The translations under genes were made by a program, and so were the position numbers. Below, piece by piece: positions 1-7,985 of a stretch of 41,708 bases of DNA. The stretch comes from Acetobacter musti (GTDB taxonomy: Bacteria; Pseudomonadota; Alphaproteobacteria; Acetobacterales; Acetobacteraceae), in contig NZ_WOTB01000030.1 in the NCBI RefSeq assembly GCF_011516835.1, positions 1-41,708 of the forward strand, written 5' to 3'. How positions within the stretch are numbered: the stretch's first letter is position 1; each line of letters starts with the position of its first letter. The notes under the pieces were generated by a model. It was given only the letters and a program-made list of their open reading frames with translations, made no database searches and was not told the DNA's origin.

Positions 1-142
1 CGCCGCCGCGACGCCCGTCATCGTGGCCGCCGCCCGGGCCGCCACCGCCGCCTGGGCCTCTCTGGGCGTTCGCGACGACGGGCGCCACGGCCATGGTCAG
101 ACCCATAAGAAGCGCCATGGCGCGATTCATCCTGATGGACAT
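1..142 (-). CDS. Gly-rich secreted protein, N-terminal fragment
   Basis: The reading frame starts at the ATG whose complement is at 140-142 and runs off the left edge; 47 residues are visible. An AAGGAG ribosome binding site lies 6 nt upstream, which decides this start over a second in-frame ATG at 130. Residues 1-26 form a signal peptide (MSIRMNRAMALLMGLTMAVA core, cleavage likely after VVANA). It is followed by QRGPGGGGGPGGGHDDGRRGG, a Gly/Arg/Asp-rich start of the mature protein. This composition is seen in small periplasmic RcnB/CigR-type proteins, but the diagnostic C-terminal part is outside the window, so the family is only a guess. A real secreted gene is well supported; its function is unknown. 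Confidence 0.7.
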   Translation of the reverse strand, partial: MSIRMNRAMALLMGLTMAVAPVVANAQRGPGGGGGPGGGHDDGRRGG

Positions 143-437
143 CGAAATCTCCTTGTTTGCCGGGACATCAGGCATCCTCTGATGTGGCAAAAATTAGCCG
201 GTCTCGTAACAGACGGTGGAGGTTATGGGCGTTCTTGCGGGAGTAAGCCATCCCCCGTGGGATGTGGCGTGGTTCGGGGGTGTGCCGGCGTGTTCCTGCG
301 GGGGTGGGAATCGGGATGTTTGCCCGGTGATGCGGGCGGGTCGGGGGATGTGGTGGCGTCGGGTTGGGGAGTGGTTTTCTGGGGCTGGTGCGATTCTTTC
401 AGGTGTTATGCTTCCGGATAATGTTTCCTGAGGATTC
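143..437. other. Intergenic, no gene seen
   Basis: GC-rich upstream region of the leftward secreted protein. Open frames here lack ribosome binding sites and have no recognisable protein content. No tRNA-like or terminator structure was seen. Confidence 0.5.
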
Positions 438-579
438 AGAGACTGTTTCAGAGTCCTGCCTGTGAAACCGCCTTCAGATTATAAAGATATTTCGGATGGA
501 TGTTTCAGAAAGCTTCAGGAGACGCCGCCTTTTTGAAAAAAGGCGCCCCCCGGAAACTTTTAGTGTTTTTTATCAATGG
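438..579 (+). repeat. MITE-like element family A, 5' half copy (A1)
   Basis: Begins with AGAGACTGTTTCAGAG and carries the family core hairpin CGCCTTTTT/GAAAAAAGGCG (526-545), followed by the AAACTTTTAGTGTTTTTTATCA tract. It matches the first half of the full-length copies at 25721-25976 (reverse) and 35511-35776, but the right half is missing. The leftward merR gene ends 41 bp away, so the hairpin could also stop merR transcription. Confidence 0.7.
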
Positions 580-619
580 ATTCTGAGAATTTTCCGTTAA
601 GAGCCGGACTGAGGACATA

Positions 620-1030
620 TCATTGTGCCGCGCCCGGACCGAGAGCGTCGATGATCCTGCATTCTCCGATTTTGCCATGCTGACATTGCTTCAGAAGCTC
701 ACTCAGTTCCTGCCGCAGTGAGCGCAGATCGCGGATCTTGCGGTCAATTTCCATGACATGTTCGCGGGCGACAGCATCGACCTGTTCGCAGGAACGGTCT
801 GTGTGGGCCGCCAGATCCAGCAGCACCCGCACCTGATCCAGAGGAAAGCCCAGTTCTCTTGCGCGGCGGATAAAACGCAGGCGGCTCAGATGCTCCTGTG
901 TGTAGACACGGTAATTCCCGGCGCTGCGAGGCGGAGCGGGAAGAAGGCCGGCGCGTTCATAATAGCGGATGGTTTCGACTTTCGTGTCGGTTATGCGGCC
1001 CATATCTCCGATTGAAAGCGTTTGCGGCAT
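620..1030 (-). CDS. MerR-family heavy-metal regulator, CadR/PbrR/ZntR type
   Basis: 136 aa, the normal length for metal-sensing MerR regulators. The N-terminal winged HTH (residues 6-40, TKVETIRYYERAGLL) is followed by a dimerisation helix (about 85-112). A C-terminal metal loop contains C116 and C124 in KQCQHGKIGECRIIDAL, and C81 sits at the start of the long helix. C81/C116/C124 is the Cys triad of the CadR/PbrR group, which senses Cd(II), Pb(II) or Zn(II). The gene is divergent from a CDF exporter, with a MerR-type operator in the 69-bp gap, so it most likely activates that exporter and limits its own transcription. The exact metal cannot be read from sequence. Confidence 0.92.
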   Translation of the reverse strand: MPQTLSIGDMGRITDTKVETIRYYERAGLLPAPPRSAGNYRVYTQEHLSRLRFIRRARELGFPLDQVRVLLDLAAHTDRSCEQVDAVAREHVMEIDRKIRDLRSLRQELSELLKQCQHGKIGECRIIDALGPGAAQ

Positions 1031-1036
1031 TTTGTC

Positions 1037-1068
1037 TTGACCCTGTAGTGGCTACAGGGCGGATATGG
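1037..1068 (+). promoter_or_regulatory. MerR-type promoter/operator for the CDF exporter
   Basis: TTGACC (-35, 1037-1042) and GATATG or ATATGG (-10, 1062-1068) are separated by 19-20 bp, longer than the optimal 17 bp, as in promoters activated by MerR-type DNA distortion. The spacer holds the perfect dyad CCCTGTAG-TGG-CTACAGGG (1041-1059). This closely resembles known CadR/PbrR operators. Confidence 0.85.
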
Positions 1069-1099
1069 GATGTTTTCTGCCATTTGCTGAGAGCGCCCC

Positions 1100-1747
1100 A
1101 TGCCCTGTTGTCACGATTCCTGCTGTCCGGATGTTGCGGCATCGGCCACGGGGAAGGAAATCGCCCGATGGAGACGCGCGCTCTGGGCTGCTCTGGTGAT
1201 CAATGCCAGCTTCTTTCTGACTGAGATTGTGGCAGGGGTTTTGGCGGGTTCCGCTTCCCTTCAGGCCGATGCGCTCGATTTTTTCGGAGATTCAGCGAAC
1301 TATGCCATCAGCCTGGCGGTGACCGGCATGGCGCTCATCTGGCGAAGCCGGGCCGCTTTGTTCAAGGGGATGACGATGCTGGTGTTTGCCCTGTGGGTTC
1401 TGGGCAATACGTTCTGGCATGCCTGGGCCGGAACGCTGCCTCATGCCGGGGCCATGGGGCTGATTGGCGGCCTGGCTCTGCTTGCCAATGGCGGTGTCGC
1501 GCTGATGCTTTATCGTTTTCGCGGTGGTGATGCGAATATGCGGTCCGTCTGGATCTGTTCCAGGAATGACGCCATTGGCAATCTGGCTGTTCTGCTGGCG
1601 GCTTTTGGAGTGTTCGGCACAGGAACGGGCTGGCCCGATATTATTGTGGCCTGTGTTATGGGCGGCCTGGGGCTGTGGGGCGGACTGCAGATCGTTCGTC
1701 ACAGTATAGTGGAGACCGGCGGCCGGAACGCTGAGGTCACGGCCTGA
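1100..1747 (+). CDS. CDF-type cation efflux protein
   Basis: 215 aa with a Cys/His-rich N-terminus (MPCCHDSCCPD) that may capture metal, followed by about six hydrophobic segments. Acidic membrane motifs typical of cation diffusion facilitators are visible: ADALDFFGDSANY in TM2 (D/D pair) and RNDAIGNLAV in TM5. The protein ends shortly after TM6, so it lacks the cytoplasmic C-terminal domain of longer CDFs; this short form commonly accompanies CadR-like regulators. It should export a divalent heavy metal (Zn, Cd or Co) by proton antiport in the inner membrane. It is regulated by the divergent MerR protein through the operator just upstream. The Shine-Dalgarno sequence is weak (GAGAGC). Confidence 0.85.
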   Translation: MPCCHDSCCPDVAASATGKEIARWRRALWAALVINASFFLTEIVAGVLAGSASLQADALDFFGDSANYAISLAVTGMALIWRSRAALFKGMTMLVFALWVLGNTFWHAWAGTLPHAGAMGLIGGLALLANGGVALMLYRFRGGDANMRSVWICSRNDAIGNLAVLLAAFGVFGTGTGWPDIIVACVMGGLGLWGGLQIVRHSIVETGGRNAEVTA

Positions 1748-2055
1748 AGCGCTGAGCCATCTGCTCTTGCGCAATCGGCTTCCGTTCAGAGGCAGGACGA
1801 CCGGGGCAGATATACCGGGACGTGGGCATAGCGCCGGGCCTGTCCCTGCGCGGGGCACTTCTCTGGTCTGACAGGTGAAACAGTCTTATGCGCCATTCAT
1901 CATGAATTCGGCGCAGGTGTATTATTCTGGCATCACTCTGTGATTATATTCATTCATATACAGGTTTATGCACGGTCGTATATGGACAAGCCTGTCCCGG
2001 GCCTGGCAGAAGGGGGGCAGCTTCTGTTCTTTCATATCGCGGACCCGCCAGATCC
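1748..2055. other. Intergenic region upstream of the TonB receptor
   Basis: About 308 bp with no gene. It contains a short palindrome ATTCAT-C-ATGAAT (1895-1907) nested between GCGCC and GGCGC, and an A+T-rich tract around 1938-1965 that could hold the receptor promoter. I could not identify a Fur, RirA or Irr box with confidence. Confidence 0.4.
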
Positions 2056-4437
2056 ATGCACGATCGTTTTTCTTCCTTTTTCGTCGCCGGAACGTTTGGC
2101 GTCTTTCTTCTGACCACTTCGGCGCTGGCCGCGACGCCCGCTCCTGTGCAGCAGGGCGTGCCGGCCGGGAAGACTGCTGCGAAAAAGGCTCTTCCTGCAA
2201 AGCCTGTAACGAAAACGGCGTCCGCCAGAGGGGCGGCCACCACGGCGCCGATTGCCGGTATTCTGGATGGTTCCAACGGCGAAACGGTGACGGTTCACGG
2301 ACGTCATGCCGCGGATGGCACGGGCGCGAAGTATATGAACAAGGTGGTTTATCTCGGGCCGCTGGGGAACCGGGATACGCTGGATACGCCTTATTCCGTC
2401 ATGGGTGTGACGCATGACGTTGTGGTCAACCAGCAGATCCGCAACCTCAACGATCTGGCGCAGTATCTGCCTTCCGTGCAGCTGGAGGTGCGTGGCGATC
2501 CGAATACGTCCCGGCCGCAGTCACGCGGGTTCGAGGCGGATGTGATTTCCAACTCCCGTCTGGACGGGCTGAATGTGGTGTCCACGACGCCTTATCCGGC
2601 GGAATGGATCGACAACCTGCAGGTTCTCAACGGGCTGGCCGGGGCAATGTACGGGCCGGAAAATCCGGCGGGTGTGTTTGAATATACGCTCAAGCGGCCG
2701 ACGGACCGGCGGACGGAGCGGCTTTCGGTCGGGGTGGATTCCATCGGCACGCCGACGGTCAACGGCGATATTTCCGGTCGCGCGGGCCGGAACGGGTGGT
2801 TCGGTTATCGTCTGAACATGCTGCACGCCGATGGCACGGCCTATACGCAGGGCAGTTCGATCCGTCGCGAGATGGTCAGCGGCGATTTCGACTTCCATCT
2901 GGACGACAAGACGGTGATCGAGGTTGACGCCAGCCACTATAACTATGACCAGCGTGGCGATGCGCCGGGCTTTGGCATTCTGGCGACCGGGGTTGGCGGG
3001 GGGAAGCTTCCTGAAGCGCCGGATCTGAGCAGGCGGCTGGCTCCGGAGTGGAGCGGCTATCATATGGAAACCAATACGTTCCTGGCCAAGATCAAACATC
3101 AGATCAACAAGGACTGGAGCTTTACGCTGGGCGGGCTTTATCAGGACGCGGCGCGGCAGGCCTTTGGCGTGGCCGATACGCTGTGCGATGGCAGCAAGAC
3201 CTGTGGCGGGCTGAAGGGCAGCGACGGCTGGTACAGCTCGAAAGCGACGGCGACGACCACGGCGGATGATTTCCGGGTTGGCAGTAACATGGCTTATTTC
3301 AACGGCCGTGTTCACACCGGGCCGATCACGCATGATCTGGTCATCGGCACCAACGGCTACATGATGGGGAATTACAACCCGGTCGCGGCGGTGACGAGCG
3401 CGCAGAATCTGGGGGTCCACAATATTTACGGGGCCACGCAGAACAACGGCGAGCAGCCATATTATCGCGGGCGGTATAAATCCAGCAGCATCACCAGCCA
3501 GTCCTTTATTGTGGGCGATACGCTGAAGATCAACGAGCACTGGTCGATCATGGGCACGCTGTCCTGGAGCTGGATCAATCAGGAAGGCGCGCTCAACGCC
3601 ACGAGTCCGATGAGAAAAACCTTTGATACGTCAGCGGCTTTCAGCCCAACGACCAGTCTGATGTATAAGCCGACCGAGAATCAGACGATCTATTTCACCT
3701 ATGGACGGTCGGTTGAGGCCGGTCCGGTGACGCCGAACAGCGCGAGCTATACCAACACGAATATTGCGCTGCCTATCGCGCATTCCGAGGAATATGAGGT
3801 CGGGTACAAGCTGCGTTTCAACAAGATGCAGTTCAACGTTGCCGGTTTCCGGATGACCTCGCCTTACGCGATGTATGTCACTGCGACGGACCCGACGGGC
3901 TGTGCGGCCGGGACCAACTGCCAGACGTATCAGTATGGCGGGACGCAGCGGAACTATGGTGTTGAGGCGCAGGTTTCGGGCGAGGTGCTGCCGAATCTGT
4001 CCGTTCTGGCCGGCATGACGTGGCTGGATGCGGAGCTGGTTCATGCGGCCTCTCCGGCGCTGAACAACAAGGAAATTGTCGGCGCGGCGCCGTTGCAGGC
4101 GAGTATGTTGCTGGATTACCGGCTGCCGGCCTCGCTGGGTGAGTTCGCGTCGGGCTGGGCGTTCAATGCCGGGGTTCATTACATGGGCAACCGTGCGGCG
4201 AACGTGACCAACACGCTGCATACCGGGTCCTATACGACGCTGGAACTGGGCACGCGCTACGGCTTCCATGTTGCGCGGTTCCCGTGGGTTGTTCGTTTCG
4301 GGGTCAGCAATGTGACGAACGAGCGGTACTGGGCGTCCGTGTATACGGGTGCGCCGAGCGGCACGTCGGGCGCGGCGTCCAGCCTGTATGCGGGGCTGCC
4401 GCGGGTGTATCACTTTACGCTGTCGGCGGAGTTCTGA
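2056..4437 (+). CDS. TonB-dependent outer-membrane receptor, siderophore type
   Basis: 793 aa. A signal peptide (residues 1-25, ending TTSALA) is followed by an Ala/Pro/Lys-rich linker. The plug domain (about 95-225) shows DTPYSVMGVT, RPQSRGFE and YPAEWIDNLQVLNG followed by MYGPENPAGV. The rest is a 22-strand barrel, with the typical 3' repeat HSEEYEVGYK and a C-terminal strand ending in Phe (YHFTLSAEF). The layout fits FhuA/FpvA-like ferric siderophore receptors, but the substrate is unknown. No extra N-terminal signalling domain or adjacent FecIR pair is present, so transport rather than surface signalling is expected. The cognate energy could come from the TonB protein at 24483 or another. 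A decayed duplicate of its 3' end lies at 6140-6413. Confidence 0.93.
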   Translation: MHDRFSSFFVAGTFGVFLLTTSALAATPAPVQQGVPAGKTAAKKALPAKPVTKTASARGAATTAPIAGILDGSNGETVTVHGRHAADGTGAKYMNKVVYLGPLGNRDTLDTPYSVMGVTHDVVVNQQIRNLNDLAQYLPSVQLEVRGDPNTSRPQSRGFEADVISNSRLDGLNVVSTTPYPAEWIDNLQVLNGLAGAMYGPENPAGVFEYTLKRPTDRRTERLSVGVDSIGTPTVNGDISGRAGRNGWFGYRLNMLHADGTAYTQGSSIRREMVSGDFDFHLDDKTVIEVDASHYNYDQRGDAPGFGILATGVGGGKLPEAPDLSRRLAPEWSGYHMETNTFLAKIKHQINKDWSFTLGGLYQDAARQAFGVADTLCDGSKTCGGLKGSDGWYSSKATATTTADDFRVGSNMAYFNGRVHTGPITHDLVIGTNGYMMGNYNPVAAVTSAQNLGVHNIYGATQNNGEQPYYRGRYKSSSITSQSFIVGDTLKINEHWSIMGTLSWSWINQEGALNATSPMRKTFDTSAAFSPTTSLMYKPTENQTIYFTYGRSVEAGPVTPNSASYTNTNIALPIAHSEEYEVGYKLRFNKMQFNVAGFRMTSPYAMYVTATDPTGCAAGTNCQTYQYGGTQRNYGVEAQVSGEVLPNLSVLAGMTWLDAELVHAASPALNNKEIVGAAPLQASMLLDYRLPASLGEFASGWAFNAGVHYMGNRAANVTNTLHTGSYTTLELGTRYGFHVARFPWVVRFGVSNVTNERYWASVYTGAPSGTSGAASSLYAGLPRVYHFTLSAEF

Positions 4438-4460
4438 GGGGGGTTGTTCCCCGGTTTTGT

Positions 4461-4494
4461 CTGACAGAGCCTGTGTGGTTACGGGTTCTGTCAG
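4461..4494. terminator. Terminator between convergent TonB receptor and DUF1543 genes
   Basis: Inverted repeat CTGACAGAGCC...GGGTTCTGTCAG (4461-4472 with 4483-4494), followed on the plus strand by T-rich TTTCTGATTATATC. It lies in the 70-bp gap between two convergent stop codons, so it could serve both strands. Confidence 0.6.
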
Positions 4495-4507
4495 TTTCTG
4501 ATTATAT

Positions 4508-5005
4508 CTAGATTTTATTGTATCCCTGCCATGCGGCGCTGACCGGCTTTCCTTTTTGCTGCGGGGTCAGGTGGATATACAGACCGCCGATCTGTTCGAG
4601 CGGGATACAGTCATCCACTTCCATGAAATTGTCTCTGTGACGGTGGCTTAAGCCGGGCAGCAGGAGGGTTCTGGCTTTCGCTTTTGCCTCACTGGCGGTT
4701 GCGGCGACCAGGAACGTGAAGTCGTGCTCTTCTTTCAGGGCGCCTTTGTCGTATCCGCCCATATTGATGAAGTACAGTTTTTCCTTACTGACCGGTTTTT
4801 CTTTCGCGACTGTCACGGCGAAGCCGTCTGCCCAGTCCACGATGCCCCAGGCGTCTATGTGGAGGGAGTCCCGCGTGCCGAACCATCGTTTCACGAGGGC
4901 GGGATGGGCGTCTTCCGGCTTTCCGGCCACGGCGAACTGGACATCGTGCACTTCGATGTTTGCGCCGGGCGCTGAGCCGCCGAGGTAGAAGATGAAGAGG
5001 TTCAT
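4508..5005 (-). CDS. DUF1543 domain protein
   Basis: 165 aa cytosolic protein. The N-terminus MNLFIFYLGGSAPGANIEVHDVQFAV is the hallmark of DUF1543 (a beta strand, Gly-Gly, then an acidic/His HDV motif). A second, similar half begins around residue 85 (LYFINMGGYDKGALKEEHDFTFLVAATASEAKAKAR), again with an Asn-Met-Gly-Gly and a HDF, suggesting an internal duplication. It has no signal peptide or membrane segment. The function of the family is unknown. It is convergent with the TonB receptor and stands alone. Confidence 0.8.
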   Translation of the reverse strand: MNLFIFYLGGSAPGANIEVHDVQFAVAGKPEDAHPALVKRWFGTRDSLHIDAWGIVDWADGFAVTVAKEKPVSKEKLYFINMGGYDKGALKEEHDFTFLVAATASEAKAKARTLLLPGLSHRHRDNFMEVDDCIPLEQIGGLYIHLTPQQKGKPVSAAWQGYNKI

Positions 5006-5214
5006 GCGGGGGGAGCAACGGGGGGGTGTGGGGGGATGGGTGTGTCATGGGTTTTTGGGAGATGGCAAGAGCGAGGCGGAAAATAGGATTTCGGACAGTT
5101 TATTGATAATAGAAGACAATCATCAGGTCGTCTGATTATCAGCCACCTCAAATGATCTGATGCCGACCGCATGATGGATCGCACGACGAGTCCAAATTTT
5201 CTATGTGCCGCAGA

Positions 5215-5850
5215 TCAAAATACTCCTCTCATCCCACGCCACGGCTGCGGAAAATCTTCGTCAAGCCGCATGCATATTTCTTCCGCCGTCAGGTTATCGA
5301 ACCTAAAAACCTCGTTTCCCATTATTAGCTCGCCACCGAGATTTTTTTTGAAAAATTCTATGAGCCTGTTTTCTTCTTTAACAGTTGTGTTTGATGCGAG
5401 ACGAATATATTCTTGATAATTATTATCATTACGGCGTTTGCGTGGGTAAAAGAAGAAGGCGCGTACCCAAATCGCGTTCAACGGCCTCCAACGCAAAAGA
5501 ATATCATATTCGTCTTCCTGCGGCTTTTCCGGACTCGCATGGGATAGCAACCGCCGGTAGATGCTTCCGAAACCGTATTCGTCCGTGCCTCCGGCTCCCA
5601 GCTTAAAAACCCTCGGGTCTTTCTGTGATTGAACGACGTAAACGCCGCGCGCGTTCTCTTTCTCCTGCATTTTCTCAATAATGGACCTGCGGTCTCCACT
5701 TCTGCCGAGCTTACTGACTATATCTCGCTCCCAGCACTGCATAAATTGGTTGGACATATCTGACCTTACCGAAAGGATTCGTTTGTCGACCAATGCGACT
5801 TTCTCTTTATAGTCAGGAGAAATCAATAGTACGCGGCCTTCTCCAAACAC
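5215..5850 (-). CDS. Orphan protein with GIY-YIG/T5orf172-like pattern
   Basis: 211 aa from a GTG at 5848-5850; an ATG at residue 32 is another possible start, and neither has a clear ribosome binding site. Residues about 69-185 show an order compatible with a GIY-YIG fold: GVYVVQSQ, VFKLGAGG, IYRRLLSH with a possible catalytic Arg, and a later EENRLIEFFKK that could supply the Glu, ending GNEVFRFD as in GEWF-like endings. The gene is clearly more A+T-rich than its neighbours. It begins only 55 bp from an IS5-type transposase remnant, so it may be acquired or truncated. The nuclease assignment is tentative; no partner gene such as a methylase is adjacent. Confidence 0.45.
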   Translation of the reverse strand: MFGEGRVLLISPDYKEKVALVDKRILSVRSDMSNQFMQCWERDIVSKLGRSGDRRSIIEKMQEKENARGVYVVQSQKDPRVFKLGAGGTDEYGFGSIYRRLLSHASPEKPQEDEYDILLRWRPLNAIWVRAFFFYPRKRRNDNNYQEYIRLASNTTVKEENRLIEFFKKNLGGELIMGNEVFRFDNLTAEEICMRLDEDFPQPWRGMRGVF

Positions 5851-5905
5851 TATCGTCCCGTAAATCTATAGATTTATACAGTTTTAGATTTCGGTCCCCT
5901 TCTTT

Positions 5906-6150
5906 GAGCCAGAAGATGAAGCTTGCGGCAATGTGGATTGCGGACATATCGAAGTATAAGCGTACTGATCGTATCCGATGGCAACATCGTTGCCAGTCTT
6001 TCAGCTTTGCGAACATGTTTTCGATAAGGTGGCATTTTTTACAGAGCGGCCGGTGTGCCGAGTCAGGGATTCGGAAACGCATGACTTTGCCGATACTGTC
6101 ATGGGTAAGGCGTTGTCAGGATTCCGCTTCGGCTGAGGTGGAATGACGGG
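5906..6150 (-). pseudogene. IS5-type transposase C-terminal remnant, frameshifted
   Basis: Read leftward, one frame (about 6150-6090) gives VIPPQPKRNPDN, matching the VIPPxxNR segment of IS5-family transposases. A shift near 6085 then gives CHLIENMFAKLKDW...RCCHRIRSVRLYF, matching the conserved RHLVENxFxxLKxFRxxATRYDK block with the catalytic-triad Glu (ENMF). It ends in SAIHIAASFIFWL, as IS5-type transposases do. Only the last ~80 residues survive, and no intact terminal repeats were recognised. The remnant abuts the TonB receptor fragment on its right. Confidence 0.7.
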
Positions 6151-6413
6151 GATCATTGCCATGGGCGACCATGCGGTAAGCGTGACCAATGCACTGTGTT
6201 TCGGGTTTCGCACGATGCCGGAGCCGGGCGCGCGTTATGGCTTCCTTGTCGCGCGGTTTCCGTGGTTGTTCGTTTTGGGGTAAGCAATTGGACGAAAGAG
6301 CGTTACCGGGCGTCTGTCTGTACAGGTGTGCCGGGCAGTATGTCGGGAGCGGCATCGGGCCTGTATGGGAGTTGCCGTGGGTATGTCACTTTACGCTGTC
6401 GGCAGGGTTCTGA
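6140..6413 (+). pseudogene. Decayed 3' fragment of a second TonB-dependent receptor
   Basis: The DNA aligns to the last ~265 bp of the intact receptor (4171-4437). Shared blocks are the CATGGGC/ACC start, GTGACCAA, CGCG(T/C)TA(T/C)GGCTTCC, GCGCGGTTTCCGTGG, GCGTC(T/C)GT and the closing TATCACTTTACGCTGTCGGC. Small indels shift the frame at least twice (near 6280 and 6370), so no continuous product remains. The upstream part of the gene is replaced by the transposase remnant, which suggests an insertion or deletion event followed by decay. Confidence 0.85.
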
Positions 6414-6417
6414 GTAG

Positions 6418-6476
6418 TTTTCGGGGCGCTGCCCCGCGTCCCGCAAAGGGCCGTGGCCCTTTGATCCCGGTTTGCC
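6418..6476 (+). repeat. Family B double-hairpin repeat (B1)
   Basis: Two consecutive palindromes, CGGGGCGCTGCCCCG and CAAAGGGCCGTGGCCCTTTG, followed by ATCCCGGTTTG. The same order occurs at 7841-7904 (inverted) and 19114-19180. It sits just 3' of the aldo/keto reductase gene. Confidence 0.75.
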
Positions 6477-6498
6477 GGGTGATGAGGTGACGGGGGAA

Positions 6499-7656
6499 TT
6501 ATGCGACCGGGGGTGTGGGGGCGGATCGGGCGATCAGTTTCTGCTGTTTCAGGTCGTTCCAGAAGGCTTCGGGGATTGAGACTTCCATGGAGCGGGCGTT
6601 GGCCTGCATCTGGGCGGCGTTGCGGGCGCCGGGGATGACGGCGGCTACGGTGGGGTTTGCGATGGCGAACTGGAGGGCTGCGGTGCGGAGGTCGACGCCG
6701 TGCTGTCTGGCGATGGCGTTCATCTTTTCACGCTTTGCGGGCATGCCGGCGGGGATGGTGCCGGCGTAATCGTAGCGGTTGCGGCCGGCGGCGTAGCCGG
6801 CGTTGAGGGGGGCGCCTATGACAGCGGAGATGCCGCGTGAGGCGAGAGCGGGGAGCGTGTGTTCCAGGGCGTCGTCGTGGCGCAGGATGGAATACTGGGT
6901 TGCCAGCAGGATGATGTCGGGATCGCCGATTTTGATGGTGCGCAGGGCGGCCTGCGGGGTGTTGATGCCGAGGCCCCAGGCTTTGATGAGGCCTTCTTCA
7001 CGCATTCTGGTCAGGGCGGGGATGGCGCCTTTGGCGGCCTGATCGAAATACGTTGTCCAGCGCGGACCCATGTCTTTGTTTTCGGGCGAGAGATCGTGGA
7101 TGTAGACGATGTCGATGCGGGAGAGGCCGAGCCGTTGCAGGCTGTCTTCGATGGAGCGGCGGACGCCGTCGGCGCTGTAGTCGTAGCGGTAGGTGAAGGG
7201 GGACGGGTCCTGCCACATCGTGCCGGGTGAGGGTTGTGGCGCAGCGGTGAGCAGGCGGCCGACCTTGGTGGAGAGAACGAATTCGTCGCGGGGCTTTGTG
7301 TGCAGGAAGTGTCCGAAGCGTCGTTCGCTGAGGCCGAGGCCGTACCAGGGCGAGGTGTCGAAATAGCGGACGCCGCTGGCCCAGGCGGCTTCGAGCGCGG
7401 CTTCGGCGTCTTCGTCCGTGTCGGGAGCGAAGCCGTTGCCGATGGGGACGCCGCCGAGGCCGATGCGGGTCGGAGGGCGGAAGCGCTGGCCGGGCTGGGT
7501 GGTGTTCTGCGGGAGAGTGTTCCGGGTGACGGTGCCGAGGGTTGGCGTGACATCTCCGGCGTGCTGTGTGTCCTGGGCCTGTCCGGAGCGGGGCATGAAG
7601 GACGCGGCGGCGCCGAGGGCGGAGAGGGCAAGCAGATTGCGTCGGGTCGCTGTCAT
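6499..7656 (-). CDS. Tat-exported aldo/keto reductase
   Basis: 385 aa from the ATG at 7654-7656 (CGAGG upstream); longer frames run into repeat DNA and are not credible. The N-terminus MTATRRNLLALSALGAAASF is a twin-arginine signal with an AQA cleavage site, so the enzyme should act in the periplasm. The AKR barrel starts at RIGLGGVPIGNG. Catalytic tetrad candidates are D in YFDTSPWYG, Y in the same motif, K in STKVG and H in VYIHD. The sequence is closest in feel to the D-threo-aldose 1-dehydrogenase/pyridoxal dehydrogenase branch. An exported AKR is unusual because NADP(H) is scarce in the periplasm; folding with cofactor before Tat export would explain it. It is monocistronic, flanked on both sides by family B repeats. 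Confidence 0.88.
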   Translation of the reverse strand: MTATRRNLLALSALGAAASFMPRSGQAQDTQHAGDVTPTLGTVTRNTLPQNTTQPGQRFRPPTRIGLGGVPIGNGFAPDTDEDAEAALEAAWASGVRYFDTSPWYGLGLSERRFGHFLHTKPRDEFVLSTKVGRLLTAAPQPSPGTMWQDPSPFTYRYDYSADGVRRSIEDSLQRLGLSRIDIVYIHDLSPENKDMGPRWTTYFDQAAKGAIPALTRMREEGLIKAWGLGINTPQAALRTIKIGDPDIILLATQYSILRHDDALEHTLPALASRGISAVIGAPLNAGYAAGRNRYDYAGTIPAGMPAKREKMNAIARQHGVDLRTAALQFAIANPTVAAVIPGARNAAQMQANARSMEVSIPEAFWNDLKQQKLIARSAPTPPVA

Positions 7657-7762
7657 GGGGGCCTCGCGTAAGGGATGCCGAGGGTTAATGAGTGCCGGGG
7701 GTGTGGGGTTTACTGCGGAGGGTTGGGTTTCACGGGATCGTGTTGCCTGGGGCAGGCGTGTT

Positions 7763-7785
7763 CTCAGGGTGCTGCCCTGAAACCC
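7763..7785 (+). repeat. Family C hairpin repeat
   Basis: CAGGGTGCTGCCCTG palindrome followed by AAACCCGG. It resembles the cores at 18097-18125 and 19310-19345 and is directly followed by an inverted family B copy. Confidence 0.5.
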
Positions 7786-7840
7786 GGCAGGGACCGTCAC
7801 GCGACTGCGTGCTGTGCACGACGCCCCCTGCACCCCTTTT

Positions 7841-7904
7841 GTTAATAAACCGGGATCAAAGGGCCTGCGGTCCTTTGCGGGGTGCGGGGCAGCGCCCCGA
7901 AAGG
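7841..7904 (-). repeat. Family B double-hairpin repeat (B2), inverted
   Basis: On the minus strand it reads CGGGGCGCTGCCCCG, then a spacer, CAAAGGACCGCAGGCCCTTTG and ATCCCGGTTTATTAAC, matching B1 and B3 in order. It lies upstream of the reductase. Confidence 0.75.
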
Positions 7905-7924
7905 CTCCCCTGCCCTGCCCGTCA

Positions 7925-7971
7925 GAGCAGATCCGGTTTGAATGGATACATTCGAACTGGCGAAGATGCTC
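7925..7971. repeat. Imperfect long hairpin, first half of family D
   Basis: GAGCAGATCCGGTTTGAATG folds back on CATTCGAACTGGCGAAGATGCTC around a GATA loop. Together with the perfect palindrome at 7986-8027 it forms a tandem two-hairpin unit downstream of smpB. Confidence 0.5.
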
Positions 7972-7985
7972 GATAAACAATGAGT

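Noticed and set aside
23..431. Plus-strand frames across the left edge
   Set aside because: They run opposite the secreted-protein start and lack ribosome binding sites and recognisable content.
1895..1907. ATTCATCATGAAT palindrome upstream of the TonB receptor as a Fur box
   Set aside because: Too short and unlike a 19-bp Fur consensus; not enough to call an iron-regulated site.
2521..3540. Long leftward frame opposite the TonB receptor
   Set aside because: It is the GC-rich complement of a well-supported receptor gene and shows no protein family.
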